A DNA stretch of 64,000 nt, taken from Akebia trifoliata (Eukaryota > Streptophyta > Magnoliopsida > Ranunculales > Lardizabalaceae). The position numbers and the translations under genes were made by a program. Location: contig CM030711.1 of NCBI GenBank assembly GCA_017979445.1, positions 40,719,560 to 40,783,559 on the forward strand, written 5' to 3'. Shown here in pieces: positions 54,956 through 62,400 of the stretch. The notes under the pieces are model-generated. The model saw nothing but the letters and a program-made list of their open reading frames with translations. It had not been told where the DNA came from and did not search any database. Each line of letters begins with the position of its first letter. Position 1 is the first letter of the stretch.

Positions 54956-55188
54956 ATATATATATGTTGCCTTATTATCTTCTCTTCTTGCATGAATATC
55001 TAAGATATGGTTCAATTTGGTGTGTAATTGGTTTGCAGAGTCTTCGTTTTACAGTAGTTTCTTACATGGGACAGCTAAAGCTGGTGACAACAATGCAAAG
55101 GGAATTTATTAATTCCCGGATTTTTACTTCTTGCATGAATGAAGCTTTTGAAAAGACTTTTGAAGCAGCTAGCAAAAAGGAGAACTAA
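28161..55188 (+). CDS. WSD-type wax ester synthase/diacylglycerol acyltransferase (spliced)
   Basis: The product would join a fatty alcohol, or diacylglycerol, to an acyl-CoA at the ER membrane in cuticular wax or storage lipid synthesis. Exons 28161-28949, 52498-52842, 52920-53057 and 55039-55188 give 263+115+46+49 = 473 residues, close to the usual length for plant WSD proteins. All junctions are phase 0 with GT-AG ends. The N-terminal acyltransferase domain has [10 protein letters not shown] (His156, Asp160, Gly161), the counterpart of HHxxxDG, with Ser in place of the first His. The C-terminal WSD domain (DUF1298) shows [30 protein letters not shown] and [12 protein letters not shown]. 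No stop or frameshift was seen. The start was chosen as the first in-frame ATG before PLSPMSQ. Oddities are the 23.5-kb first intron and an overlapping uORF. The paralogue identity (which WSD) is not determinable here. Confidence 0.82.
29208..29311. mobile_element. Short CACTA-like MITE derivative
   Basis: About 100 bp: atgttaaaaaagcccatatttgac at one end and ..aaatattttcttgtag at the other (reverse of CTACAAGAAAA, a common CACTA terminus). It keeps only two of the internal gacgg..ccgtc palindromes and is therefore internally deleted. Confidence 0.5.
29320..30730. other. Intronic AT-rich DNA, no feature recognised
   Basis: Scanned on both strands. Short ORFs (29669-29875, 30304-30510 and minus-strand ones) have no family resemblance and AT-biased composition. 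No clear repeat ends. Confidence 0.5.
30740..31215 (-). pseudogene. GH31 (YihQ/sulfoquinovosidase-like) gene fragment
   Basis: On the minus strand two blocks match plant family-31 glycosidases related to bacterial YihQ. Near 31210-31075: [23 protein letters not shown] followed by [16 protein letters not shown]. Near 30955-30740: [36 protein letters not shown], then [12 protein letters not shown] and a decayed MADFGE-like end. The blocks are separated by probable intron sequence. Stops and a damaged catalytic-region motif show it is a dead fragment. It lies antisense to WSD, downstream of and on the same strand as the TOPLESS fragment. Confidence 0.75.
31873..32295 (-). pseudogene. TOPLESS-like WD40 corepressor fragment, downstream part
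   Basis: Minus strand, three exon-like pieces in order. 32283-32210: [13 protein letters not shown] then LRQHLE. 32137-32043: [20 protein letters not shown] then CGDNKTIK, with AG before and GT after. 31965-31873: VWDVVAG then [18 protein letters not shown]. This is the first WD40 propeller of plant TOPLESS/TPR corepressors, whose role is to recruit histone deacetylases to repressors such as Aux/IAA. Introns are retained, so this is DNA-derived, not a processed copy. The gypsy element at 32296 sits a few bases upstream of the acceptor tcttctag|GTG. Confidence 0.8.
32296..32814 (+). repeat. 5' LTR of intron gypsy element
   Basis: Begins TGAGGAGGATATTTC and ends ..GCATTTACA. Contains ctctataaatatcag near 32635, a TATA-like promoter, and a 28-bp duplication (agatcagatgtgaca repeated at about 32450 and 32478) absent from the 3' LTR. 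It retains the undisturbed site (cggAGTggtcctg) where the 3' LTR carries a MITE. Confidence 0.88.
32816..32835 (+). other. Primer-binding site of intron gypsy element
   Basis: tttggtgccatccgtgagaa directly after the LTR, of the TTTGGCGCC-type used by many plant gypsy elements. The tRNA partner is not assigned. Confidence 0.6.
33344..34165 (+). pseudogene. gag: Gag of intron gypsy element
   Basis: Near 33376 the frame reads [19 protein letters not shown] then [15 protein letters not shown], the start of the gypsy gag core. Several stops and frame changes follow. The ORF at 33827-34165 is the basic nucleocapsid part ([17 protein letters not shown]) ending in a worn zinc-knuckle-like [20 protein letters not shown], in which the first two ligands are Tyr. 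Confidence 0.75.
34436..34790 (+). pseudogene. pro: Aspartic protease of intron gypsy element
   Basis: [20 protein letters not shown] corresponds to the retropepsin active site, with D-V-G-S where D-T/S-G is expected, followed by ..[19 protein letters not shown] and a stop at 34682. The second conserved block ([14 protein letters not shown], near 34730-34770) is in a shifted frame. Confidence 0.7.
34972..35720 (+). pseudogene. Reverse transcriptase of intron gypsy element, partly deleted
   Basis: 34972-35358 has [19 protein letters not shown] and [16 protein letters not shown], stopping at TGA 35356. The next 140 bases read [14 protein letters not shown] and [11 protein letters not shown]. 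Sequence then jumps directly to [12 protein letters not shown], so roughly 60-75 bases (the usual ..EKTAF.. block) are missing near 35495. [12 protein letters not shown] with the catalytic YIDD is near 35590. Several further stops. Confidence 0.85.
35721..36840 (+). pseudogene. RNase H and second RNase H of intron gypsy element
   Basis: 35853-36110 contains [18 protein letters not shown] and the connection/RNase H start. 36249-36443 holds [18 protein letters not shown] then LIDFPIED. 36462-36749 is a second, archaeal-like RNase [21 protein letters not shown] (Asp present), [26 protein letters not shown]. Two RNase H domains place the element in the Tat lineage like the one at 4469. Confidence 0.8.
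37030..38165 (+). pseudogene. Integrase of intron gypsy element
   Basis: Fragments in several frames: zinc-binding region with [14 protein letters not shown] (37215-37260), [15 protein letters not shown] and [15 protein letters not shown] (37325-37420), [11 protein letters not shown] (37507-37540), then [16 protein letters not shown] (near 37765-37810) and a C-terminal [14 protein letters not shown] (near 37965). At least six in-frame stops. Minus-strand ORFs over this interval are shadows. Confidence 0.82.
38230..38455 (+). repeat. Tandem repeat, about 62-bp unit, about 4 copies
   Basis: Unit: gagcccaaatgaggagttgg, then tttagcgaaaagccttggcc, then cttcactagtgcc. It lies just after the integrase stop, the same relative place as the tandem repeat in the other Tat element, though the sequences are unrelated. 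Confidence 0.85.
38884..42636 (-). pseudogene. Antisense coiled-coil ORF in the 3' region, interrupted
   Basis: Opposite in direction to pol. The readable parts on the minus strand are 42636-42097 (start side), fragments with [15 protein letters not shown] and [13 protein letters not shown] near 42030-41830, 41506-41285 (acidic, then KRLKRG), and 39183-38884, a 100-residue heptad-rich coiled coil (..[20 protein letters not shown]..). Grande- and Retand-type Tat elements are known to carry an extra, sometimes antisense, ORF here whose function is unknown. It is broken by stops and by the solo LTR at 39544-41284. Confidence 0.55.
39544..41284 (-). mobile_element. Solo LTR nested in the intron gypsy element
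   Basis: On the minus strand it begins TGTAGACACCCCATTTTTGC at 41284 and ends ..GAGGGCGCTTTCA at 39544, 1741 bp, with no internal region. Flanks are GAGCG (39539-39543) and GAGTG (41285-41289), a duplication with one CpG-to-TpG change. TATAAACA on the minus strand near 40155 is a possible promoter. Its first bases resemble the LTR at 60651. Confidence 0.85.
42880..42892 (+). other. Polypurine tract of intron gypsy element
   Basis: gagagggggtat immediately before the 3' LTR start TGTGGAGGATATTTC. Confidence 0.7.
42893..43674 (+). repeat. 3' LTR of intron gypsy element, with MITE inside
   Basis: Colinear with 32296-32814. It is interrupted at 43307-43594 by a CACTA-like MITE and ends ..ACATCTACA before AGATA. 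Removing the MITE and one AGT leaves 491 bp, equal to the 5' LTR minus its private 28-bp duplication. Confidence 0.9.
43307..43594. mobile_element. CACTA-like MITE in the 3' LTR (duplication AGT)
   Basis: Begins cacaatgtgaaaaag and ends ..ttttcatgtagtg, with AGT on each side. The empty site is present in the 5' LTR, which fixes the boundaries. Internal palindromes: acagcctcgggctgt and gacagttttaagccgtc. Confidence 0.9.
43690..44348 (-). pseudogene. TOPLESS-like WD40 corepressor fragment, upstream part
   Basis: Minus strand. 44343-44205: [20 protein letters not shown], then [19 protein letters not shown]. 44082-44030: [20 protein letters not shown]. 43838-43768: [21 protein letters not shown]. 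These are consecutive exons of the TOPLESS/TPR linker and first WD repeats, continued beyond the inserted gypsy element at 32295. Trp codons have become stops at two places. The LisH/CTLH N-terminus and the later WD repeats were not found. Confidence 0.8.
44350..45630. other. Intronic AT-rich DNA, no feature recognised
   Basis: Three loosely similar blocks (cttgaattgttct-aaaagaa.., near 44515, 44628 and 44748) suggest a decayed local duplication. No coding similarity on either strand. Confidence 0.4.
45630..45740 (+). mobile_element. tRNA-like SINE candidate with (AC)n tail
   Basis: TAGCTCAGTTG at 45638-45648 resembles Pol III box A, and GTTCAAGTCC at 45684-45693 resembles box B, with near-tRNA spacing. 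The flanking bases do not form a T stem, so this is not a working tRNA. A CA/GA dinucleotide run (45708-45739) follows like a SINE tail. Target duplications were not found. Confidence 0.4.
46720..47125. repeat. GA-rich low-complexity tract
   Basis: About 400 bp of degenerate gagaga/gatcgag repeats. The Ser/Leu/Arg-rich minus ORFs (46720-46992, 46961-47188) are its translation. Confidence 0.85.
47245..47402. mobile_element. MULE-like hairpin MITE, copy 5 (perfect 9-bp duplication)
   Basis: GAGTCGTGATGAATGCACG.. to ..GCATGCATCCAACGTTATTA, same subtype as copy 3. Flanked by TATTATTTA at 47236-47244 and 47403-47411. Confidence 0.85.
47463..47681. mobile_element. MULE-like hairpin MITE, copy 6 (perfect 9-bp duplication)
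   Basis: GAGTCGTGATAAGTTGACTCCCC.. pairs with ..GGGGGAGTCAGAAAATCATTACTC. TATTAAGTT occurs at 47454-47462 and 47682-47690. The related segment near 51560 lacks the insertion. The core gggatacacatctgcacatc / gatgtgtatccc-like arms form the hairpin centre. Confidence 0.9.
47758..48037. mobile_element. CACTA-like MITE (duplication TTC)
   Basis: Begins CACTATGTGAAAACTGAAAA and ends ..gcttttttcattttgtg, flanked by TTC at 47755-47757 and 48038-48040. The CACTA start is intact in this copy. Four internal palindromes. Confidence 0.9.
48406..48500 (-). mobile_element. L1-type LINE 3' tail
   Basis: On the minus strand, cactcgttagtagtgtttttt, then aggtaggggtccctttaacc, then an A-rich tail at 48407-48417. 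The same 3' end occurs at 57415-57480, where it follows recognisable LINE ORF2 sequence. Confidence 0.7.
48737..48915 (-). pseudogene. ARF small GTPase C-terminal fragment
   Basis: Minus strand: [27 protein letters not shown], then [22 protein letters not shown] and LNESLDWL. This matches the C-terminal third of ADP-ribosylation factor, a vesicle-coat GTPase, including the guanine-specificity motif NKxD and the CATS loop. One stop and a short deletion between NAMN and DKLG show decay. The phosphate-binding N-terminus was not found upstream (48916-49140). Confidence 0.75.
48916..49880. other. Intronic DNA, mostly unassigned
   Basis: On the minus strand near 49040-48990, [15 protein letters not shown] resembles the start of a gypsy integrase core (..[10 protein letters not shown]..), a possible small fragment. 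The rest shows no recognisable feature. Confidence 0.35.
49881..50460 (+). other. Coding-like stretch, possible LINE ORF1 remnant
   Basis: Plus-strand frames with coding-like amino-acid use (50,000 region: [20 protein letters not shown]; then near 50340 [18 protein letters not shown] ending before 50470). The basic Lys/Gly-rich end, next to LINE ORF2 pieces, suggests an ORF1 C-terminus. The family is not recognised with confidence. Confidence 0.3.
50470..51250 (-). mobile_element. L1-type LINE ORF2 3' fragment (zf-RVT and RNase H)
   Basis: The minus ORF 51140-50778 has [20 protein letters not shown], then [16 protein letters not shown], the C-x2-C..H..C pattern of the zf-RVT domain after LINE reverse transcriptase, and [18 protein letters not shown]. 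Beyond it (50640-50560) VNTDGAMTN and similar give the start of an RNase H domain. The RT itself is missing. Confidence 0.7.
51290..51500 (+). mobile_element. L1-type LINE RNase H end and A-rich tail, plus strand
   Basis: [19 protein letters not shown] followed by [15 protein letters not shown] matches the end of plant LINE RNase H (..REAN.VAD.LAK..). It ends in gataaaaaaaacattt. It runs opposite to the adjacent LINE fragment, so two insertions are involved. Confidence 0.6.
51528..51720 (+). repeat. Intron segment duplicated at 47403-48110
   Basis: ggattag..ttgcaccgtattaag, gaatcatgttgat, ttataaagtacatg.. and caatctcattgga-gatcaaa-like blocks occur in the same order around 47410-48110, where two MITEs have been inserted into them. 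Confidence 0.65.
51903..52181. mobile_element. CACTA-like MITE (duplication ACC/ATC)
   Basis: Begins cacaacgtgacaaaagcc and ends ..gttttcacataatg. Flanks ACC and ATC differ by one C-to-T change. It lies about 320 bp before WSD exon 2. Confidence 0.8.
52498..52842 (+). CDS. WSD exon 2
   Basis: Follows acceptor ttgtccgacag. Encodes residues 264-378: [20 protein letters not shown] (start of the second half of the fold), [20 protein letters not shown] and [20 protein letters not shown]. Donor AAAAG|GTTAGA. The ORF extends on both sides only by chance. Confidence 0.85.
52920..53057 (+). CDS. WSD exon 3
   Basis: After a 77-bp intron ending tttttcactgtag. Encodes residues 379-424 with [19 protein letters not shown] and [13 protein letters not shown], the conserved core of the C-terminal WSD domain. 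Donor CCTCAG|GTATTT. Too short for a long-ORF scan because its frame is closed soon outside the splice sites. Confidence 0.85.
53870..54050 (+). mobile_element. Ty1/copia RNase H tail fragment
   Basis: In WSD intron 3. [20 protein letters not shown] and, in a shifted frame, [22 protein letters not shown] match the last motifs of copia RNase H (..TKHID..YHF.. and ..ADIFTK.L.). Stops interrupt it. No LTR is seen. Confidence 0.6.
54215..54432. mobile_element. MULE-like hairpin MITE, copy 7
   Basis: Its two arms pair for about 100 bp each: ..gattttgttactcaacctga onwards with ..caggttgagttacaaaatcatcactc. Flanks AATTTTGTG / AATTTTGAG match at 8 of 9. It lies in WSD intron 3. The core gagatacac..cacatcccca / tgtgcagttgtgtatctc is the best-conserved part. 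Confidence 0.85.
54909..54965. repeat. (AT)n microsatellite before WSD exon 4
   Basis: About 55 bp of near-pure AT ending 73 bp upstream of the exon 4 acceptor. Length is likely variable between individuals. Confidence 0.9.
55039..55188 (+). CDS. WSD exon 4 and stop
   Basis: After acceptor attggtttgcag. Encodes residues 425-473: [20 protein letters not shown] to the C-terminal ASKKEN, stop TAA. SYMG..L and the FE..F..A end are family-typical. An aataat about 90 bases later (55276) could serve as a polyadenylation signal. Confidence 0.85.
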   Translation, partial: SLRFTVVSYMGQLKLVTTMQREFINSRIFTSCMNEAFEKTFEAASKKEN

Positions 55189-55322
55189 CCAGTATAATTC
55201 AAAAGATTTACTTAGGGAGTGATCCGAGATGCCTATAATACCTCCATCTTTATTTCTATTTTTGATTGATCTGACAATAATATATTACTATCAAATTCTT
55301 AAGCTAGTTTATGCTACGGTGC

Positions 55323-55602
55323 TTCTATGTGAAAACTAAAAAATTCAACAGGAAAATTTGACGGTTCAAGGCCTATGAATTTTAAAAATCAAAATTTGAT
55401 GGCCTAGGGCCATTGTAACTTGCGATTTTCCCTAGATTCGATGGCTTAGAGTCATCAAACTTTTCTCATCCTTCATTAATTTGACGGCTTTGATTTGATG
55501 AAGGAAAAAATTCGACAATGGAAATTTTGACGCCATGGTCCGTCAAAATTTTCAAAATTCAACAGCCTTGGCCCGTCAAATATGAACTTTTTTCACATTG
55601 TG
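55323..55602. mobile_element. CACTA-like MITE 3' of WSD
   Basis: Begins ttctatgtgaaaactaaaaa and ends ..gaacttttttcacattgtg with the family palindromes inside. Flanks TGC and TTG match imperfectly. It is 135 bp after the stop codon and might be in the 3' UTR or just beyond. Confidence 0.75.
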
Positions 55603-57410
55603 TTGGTTGGTCCACCAGCCCAACATATTTCATAAATATATGGCCCACAAAAACAATGGCTCAAAAAATGAATGATCATGACCCCTTTAATTAATGGGGC
55701 TATGCTGTTATCCAGTAATTTTATTTATTTTTACTTAAAAGTAATGGGATTTTTTGGAATTTATGTTCTCATCTGATGAAATAATGTCGTCAGGTAACAT
55801 TATTGGATCATAAGTACACAAGTTAGGCTTGTGTACCTTGTTCACCAACTTGTAAATTTGAAATGGTCACAATGGAGGATGAGATGTGTATCATATTTTA
55901 TATGATGGACACTGGACAGATGGGTAATTGACTTCAAACTTTTATCTACATTGACAAATCATATCCTTCATAAGTTGTGTCCTCTTGTGCATTGGTTTTC
56001 AAAAGAAATGAGGTGTTTGTCTCCATACATGTGCACATGAAAATCAAGTGGTGATATTTGATAAAGGAGTTTTACTCAATTCCTAAAAATATGCCCAAGT
56101 AATGGTGAAATATTTTCTAATAGTTTTTTTTTTATTTATCGTACTTTCATTTCGAGAAATTAAATTCCTGAATTGTCCACTTTGGGACCATATCATTTCA
56201 TGGGTGTAGTTTCTAGAAACATAATTTAATTTAAGATTTCCCACTCAGATTTGTAAAACTTTCTTCATGGGCCTGAATTTACAATTGGGTCTATGTGAAG
56301 TTTAAGTTAAAAACTAAAAATCTAAGGGTTTGGTAATATTTGGGCATGTAGAATACTACCCAAGTGCCCTACATAGATGTTTTTTGTTTTTTTTTTTTTT
56401 TTTTTTTGGAGGATTGGGGCAGTTGAACCATTCTACAGAGAACACATTATGCACGAGAAATAAGAGAAACTTAAGTTTATTAGTATCTTTGATTACTGCT
56501 TTAAGCATACATATCTGAGAAAAGAATGTTAAACTTCACAATTATAAAAGCAAGCACAATTTTGGGTTCAAGGCCTTAAGCAAACTCCATCTCCATTGTA
56601 CTTTTGGAGGCATTTTTTTAACAGCTGGAGGGATTGCAACCGGTTCCAATACTTACTGTTTTGCAATTCCTCCCTTCAGCCTCAATGTGAGGATCATCGT
56701 CACAGCTTCGAAAAGAAAATATCATTAAATTATATTATCATTTTATTAATAATATTAAGACGATAAGAAAACATGAAATTTCAATATATGGCAACTATTT
56801 AGACCTTATTTTTTTTGTCAATTGTGAATCTAATGTACCTACAAGCATTACCAGACTAAAGCTGAAATAATATTTTACACTAAGTTGAATGGGTTAATGT
56901 CGAGGTGTGCTTAAACAATAGATGCTTTTCACACATGTCTCTATGAAAAACATCTATGGCTTCGAACACACATCAGCAAAAGTGTGAATTGATGTCCTTT
57001 TTAATGTTACTTCAGAATTTCCCTAAGATTAATGATTAACATCTGATACATTACAATTAAAGATCTATTAATTAATAATTATCTTAATATGGCTGAATTG
57101 GTGTTGGTTGACACAAAAATTTAGAAGACCGAAAATGCCGCCATTTTACATTTAACCTTAATATTATCAAGGTCATTTTTGACAAAACAAACAAAATAAA
57201 ATTCCCACTACCTTATAACCACGTTGGTTAGTTTTGTAATCTTTCAATATTATAGAAATATTCTTTATACTATGTTATCTATAGAATTACTTTAATTAGG
57301 CAATATTTTAAGTTACAAAAAAGATCCTTAAGATATATTAATTGGTAAAAGATGATATAAAATTAGATAGTCTAATCAAAATAAGTTTTAAAGAAAAATA
57401 TAAGTATTTT
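55603..57410. other. Intergenic, one shared segment, no gene seen
   Basis: 55725-55945 repeats the sequence at 24724-24950. A T run occupies 56385-56407. The minus strand near 56720-56580 has an open stretch without recognisable family. No other feature. Confidence 0.5.
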
Positions 57411-57414
57411 TTAA

Positions 57415-58440
57415 TTGGTAAGCGGGGGTTTAAGGGACCCCTCCCTAAAAAACACTACTAACGAGTGTAAAAACAAGATAAATCGTCTTCTACAATTCTT
57501 AGAAGATCTTGAGGAACATTGGATCTATCTTGAATAATAAAAAAATCATCCGAACTAGCACCCAATTTTGCTAAAAAATCTGCTGCCCTATTTGCCTCTC
57601 TCCACTAGAATTCAAATTCACATTCATCAAAGCAATGAGTTTAGTCTGCAATTTCCTTCAACACTTCTTCATATTTCCATGAAGGGGTAATGTCTCTCTT
57701 TATGCATTTAATTGAATATAACGAATATGAAGAAATTAGAATTTTTTTGAATTCCCTCGAGCTTGCAAATCTCATTACTTCAAAAATTGCTTGGATTTCA
57801 ATTTGTATGACATCCTCTTCCTCAATGTTACTCTAGCCAGCAAACTGAATTAACCCATCTTTGTCTCTCCCAATGAATCCAAATCCCGCCCCTTGCGCTG
57901 ATCCAGATCCATCGGTGTTAATCTTCAACACATTTATCCACTGGAGGTACCGAAGATATACGATGTATAGTAAGTGGCACCACAGAGAAATAGTAGATCT
58001 AGTTGATCAAAATCTGCTGCGTTACCTGTGGAGATTTCTCTGCAACAAATATCCCATCAAATCGGTTCTTTACTACCTCTTTCACCTATTTTAAAACCAT
58101 TTCCTTTTAGAAGAACAAATCAGCAAATACTCTTTGATTCCTCTTTTTCCAATAGAAATATATCACTGCACAGAATGTTATATTCAACATTTGATTTATC
58201 TATATTTCTTGAAAACGCATGTTCTTGATAGCCTGCACTTTCTCTTCAATTGTCCCCATACCAATTCTAATAATTCCAAATTTCTGTAGACACTTTTTCC
58301 ATATCCATCGGGTATATGAGCATTTAAAGAACAGATGATCATTTGTCTATTGATTGTTACAACACAATGCACACCGAGAAACCCATTTAAACCCCCTCTT
58401 GTTAAGATTTTCTACCGTCAATAATTCCTTTGAGTTACTA
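57415..58440 (-). mobile_element. L1-type LINE 3' end (zf-RVT, RNase H, tail)
   Basis: Minus strand. 58420-58300 reads LTVENLNKRGFKWVSRCALC then NDHLFFKCSYTRWIWKKC, a zf-RVT domain. 57935-57480 gives the RNase H with LKINTDGSGSAQGAGFGFIG and WREANRAADFLAKLGAS. It ends in the gggtccctttaacc-like 3' UTR and A-rich tail at about 57415. Internal stops; 5'-truncated, with no RT or endonuclease. Confidence 0.8.
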
Positions 58441-58442
58441 AT

Positions 58443-59721
58443 TGATAAGGTCCTGGAAAGTCATTTTTGGGACCATAATTACAAAAGGATTACCGACACT
58501 TAATTGTTATTTCTCCTCAAATAAAAGAAAATTATATAAAATTGCCAAATTATTGAGCTAATGGAATTTCTAATTTAATTGCAGGTAAAAAGGTCAAATT
58601 CGGAGACAAATAAAAATGAAACAATTTTTATTACAATGCTCAAACCAAGGTGAATCATCCACCCAAAATTCAGAGCCAAACATTGCCATGTCCCACACTG
58701 CGGTAACCTTGTGGTGTGCCATGGTGATCTCAAGGAGATATGCCTCGAGATTTGTGTTAAAGTTTCTAGACCTTTTGGCTGTTGCAGTAGTGGACCTTTT
58801 TCAAATCAACTAGGGTGAAAATGACCCATAAACCCAAAAGAAAATTTATAAATTGAGGGGTTGTCCCAAAAAAAAGGGTCCCTCTTCTTCTTCCTAATTT
58901 TGATTTGTATTTTTTTATTTTTGTTGAGAAAGAGAGTTCATGTAGAGTGAGAGCTAGAGAATCATCTCTTTCCCTTTTCTCCTTTCTCTCCTCTTGTAAA
59001 CCAAGTGTAGTTTTGATCATGCTTTCAAGCTTTGGAATCAAAGAGTAACAAAGAATTTCTCATTCTCTTATCCACTCTACTCTTTGTCTTTTACTTTGTT
59101 GCAATTTGTTCCTTGGGATGACCGGCTAGACTCTCCATAGAGAGGTCAATGAAGCCAGAGTGAGCTTATCTTAATCTTATCAATTCAATTCTATTGTGCC
59201 TATTTTTAATGTATTTTTGTAAAGACTCTTAAGTTTGAGATTATCCGATTTATATCTATTATTCTATTTTTGATGATTCTTGCTTAAAGAAGTTCAAGCC
59301 TAATCATACTCAGTAATAAACCTGAGAAATAAATTTGATAATCTCACCTTAATCAAAGATTCACCTATATTTCCGATTCACCTAAAAGAATTAACCGATT
59401 TATCTTCCAATCCACAAATAAGAGTTTTGTTGCATGGATTGAGATAAAAATATAATTGTTCAGACTTTAAGATAGCTTACAAGGGTTAATTTGATCTCTC
59501 CAATCTTTATTTTGCATTTCAATTCTTGCTTTAATTTCATTCTACTTCTTAGTTGTAATTTCTCTATACTCTATTTTAATTTGGTGTTAAAAATTTGTAT
59601 TGATTTTAAGTCTAAAGAAAATTTGAATCGATTGTTGTCTCTGTGGATTGAACTTTGCTTGTCAAAGTTTATTATTATTTGTTCAATTTATTTTCTATAA
59701 TTTGCTTCGAACAAATTTACA
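58443..59721 (+). mobile_element. Gypsy-type LTR, 1.28 kb
   Basis: Starts TGATAAGGTCCTGG and ends ..ACAAATTTACA. The last 150 bp has tgtctctgtggattgaactt and similar wording typical of plant gypsy U5 regions, followed at once by a PBS-like ttgttgccggggacaacg. It resembles the minus-strand LTR at 1-560. The left end is inferred from composition only. Confidence 0.6.
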
Positions 59722-59740
59722 TTGTTGCCGGGGACAACGA
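59722..59740 (+). other. PBS-like sequence after the LTR at 58443
   Basis: TTGTTGCCGGGGACAACG resembles the second half of the common gypsy PBS (..CGTTGCCGGGGA..). Confidence 0.5.
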
Positions 59741-60650
59741 TTTCGATTCATTTTCATGTTAATAAGAACCCAATAAATATTCGATATAGATTCAAATTGT
59801 GTTTGTTTAAAACAAAAACTAAATGGACAAAATCAGAGACCAAAATATTTTTGTTACAATCCTCGATACATCAGAAACTTGTTCCAAAAAGAAATTTCCA
59901 ATTTCGTCAGAATTTTACCGCACTGCGGTGAGCCCTTGGTGCGCTGCGATGACGTGGCAAATTTTGACTTTGAATTTTTGTGATCAAGCTTTTGACATCC
60001 TGATCATTGTAATGAAAATATTTTTTTTTTCTTAGCATTCTAACTTGAATGCTCTTGCTATTTTCAGGTGAAGGAATTAACAAAAGGCGACTCATGAAAT
60101 TTTTATCCACCGACTCAATTTTCTGCTAAGAAGATAGCAATTTTTAATTTTTTTAGAAAACATTTTGTATTAGAAACTTGAAGTAGTAATAATTTTTAAT
60201 TTGATTTGAGAAGGCTCGGACTGTAATAGTTCTTGAGACGGACGATAGTAGGATGAAACTGTCTCAGCCCTTCGGGTTCATACACTGAAATTGATGTCGG
60301 TGGCCTAAATTGACTCAAATTGTTTATCCCCCGTCAAGAATGGGAGGTAATATTCGAACCATTCACGTAACTCTTATCAGTAGGTTTCTGTATTGATTTT
60401 AGATAGTTGAATTGTACACCTCAATTGCATATAAGATAAGAATTGGATTTCATCACCGATATCTTGCCTTCTTAAGAATTTGAATTCACAGTCAAAAGTT
60501 TAATTAAAATTGGTTAGACTCAACTCTAGGCCTCACCTAGCTCATTAAACAAAGTTAATCTAAATTGCACCAATTGTACTTCTTAATCAAAATCAGTGCC
60601 TAAGCGAGATCCTGCTCCACTGTACCTTATGTACTAAAGGGATAAATAAC
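59741..60650 (+). other. Retrotransposon leader remnant, no coding sequence
   Basis: Continues from the LTR at 58443 as untranslated leader. 60573-60600 (accaattgtacttcttaatc) matches the Tat leader at 7831. It is cut by the next LTR at 60651. Confidence 0.45.
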
Positions 60651-62400
60651 TGTAGACACCCCATTTTTGAATCCTCCTGACTTGGCGATCCGTTATCTGG
60701 TTGTTGTAAATTCCTAATAATGAGCGTAAAGAACTCGAAAACTTGTGAGAAGCATCCTTCCAATTACCTCTGTCTTCTAGTTCTATTCTCTTCTTTCTTC
60801 TGACCACGTGACATAGAATTACGTACGCTTAGGATCGTTACACCTTTCACTCGACTGAGCAAGCACGTACGTTTAGGTTCGCTATATATTTCGATAACTT
60901 AGAGATCTCTTTACGCTAAGAAAACATGACCTCAAGACTTAGAAATATTCACTTTAGGACCAAAAAAAATTTCACGCTAAAATTTACTAAAATGGACAAA
61001 AATTGATAAAATGACAAAAATACCCTTCATGAATTTCAGACCTCTGAAAAGTTTTGAAAGTACCTCCAATTGCCTTTAGAATATGATTTTGAGTCTAACG
61101 GGACCCAAACAAATAAAAACAAAGAAATTTATGAAAAATCACAAAATGACAAAAACGCCCATCGATGTTCAACTTGAACATAGAGACCTTGACTCTTAAG
61201 AAAACCGAAATAAAACAACCAATTTGAAATTTTTTTAAATCGAAATGAAAATTAAAATTTAAACATCAGCTTGAAAAATGTAAATCAATATTCAATCCAA
61301 AACTTAATCAACCCATTAACATTTAGTTAGAATCCAATCAACCCATTAACATCCAATCAACCAATCAATATTTTAATTAAAATTCGATCAACTAATCGAA
61401 GTTAAATTAAAATTTAAAATCCAATCGATTAACTAATCAAAAATAAAATCGACCAATCAATATAAAAAATCCAATCTAATCAAAATCAAATTTAAATTAA
61501 AAATTAAAAATTAAAATCAAATTTAAATTCAATCTAAACATCAAATTCAAATTTAAATCAAAATATCATCAAAACCAAACTAAAACTTGAAATCAAATTA
61601 AAATTTTAAATCAAAATTTCATCAAAATTCACTTAAAAATGTAAATTAAGAGTTAATCAATGAATAAATCAAAATTTAATCAAATTAAAATTCAAAATTA
61701 AAGTAAAATCTAATCAACTAATAAAAATTTCAAATTTAAAAATTAATTGCCCATAAAATTGGAACTAAAATCAAAACAATTACTTAAAAATCGAAAATCG
61801 ACCAATCACGGATTTATCGATGAGAGACCATCAACAAGGTGAGTAGTGTGGGATCATTTCCCATTCTCTTACTAAGAATTAAGAAAGAAAAAATAAGAAA
61901 CATAGAACGTTAAAAGAGAAAGGAGGAACAAAAATAAAAAGATTGTTTGGGTATAAAACCCTCCACACGTTCTCTCTAAAGGGGGCTCTTCGACGTCTCT
62001 CCTTCTCCCTTCCATTCTCTCCACGTTTTAAAGAGGTCTGGACTCCTCTCCCACGCTCTCTTTCTGCCCTCTCCTCTCTCTTACGTCTCCCTCTCGCTCA
62101 GCTTATCCACTCTCTCCTTTTTCGTTTTTCTGGACAGTACTCAAGCATTGATATTGCCATGTCCTTGAGTGATACAACCAGATAAAGAAAAGGGGGGTAT
62201 TAATGGTGGTGGTAAATAGGGTTGGGGCTTCCTCATAGAGGAAAACAAGATGACCTAACATCTAGTTGATGAGTTAGTCGACTTGGACGAACTCGTAGAT
62301 TGGATTACTAAAACCCATGTTTTTGGTTTATTTGGATCTCACATCACGCCAGTTTTACCCCGTCATCTCTTTGTAAAAGCTAATTCATAACATAATAGTT
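60651..62400 (+). mobile_element. LTR of the TGTAGACACCC family (copy 2)
   Basis: Starts TGTAGACACCCCATTTTTG. It shares with 1368 and 63193 the blocks cctaataatgagcgta, ttctagttctattctctt- and cacgctaagaaaacatga-like motifs. It contains many aatcaa/aaattaaa repeats (61230-61800), a TATA box at 61952 and a pyrimidine-rich leader (61960-62130). The right end is approximate. Confidence 0.55.
61952..61959 (+). promoter_or_regulatory. TATA box of LTR (copy 2)
   Basis: TATAAAAC followed by ctctctct-rich leader. The 80-codon ORF from 61943 is a translation of this leader. Confidence 0.4.
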
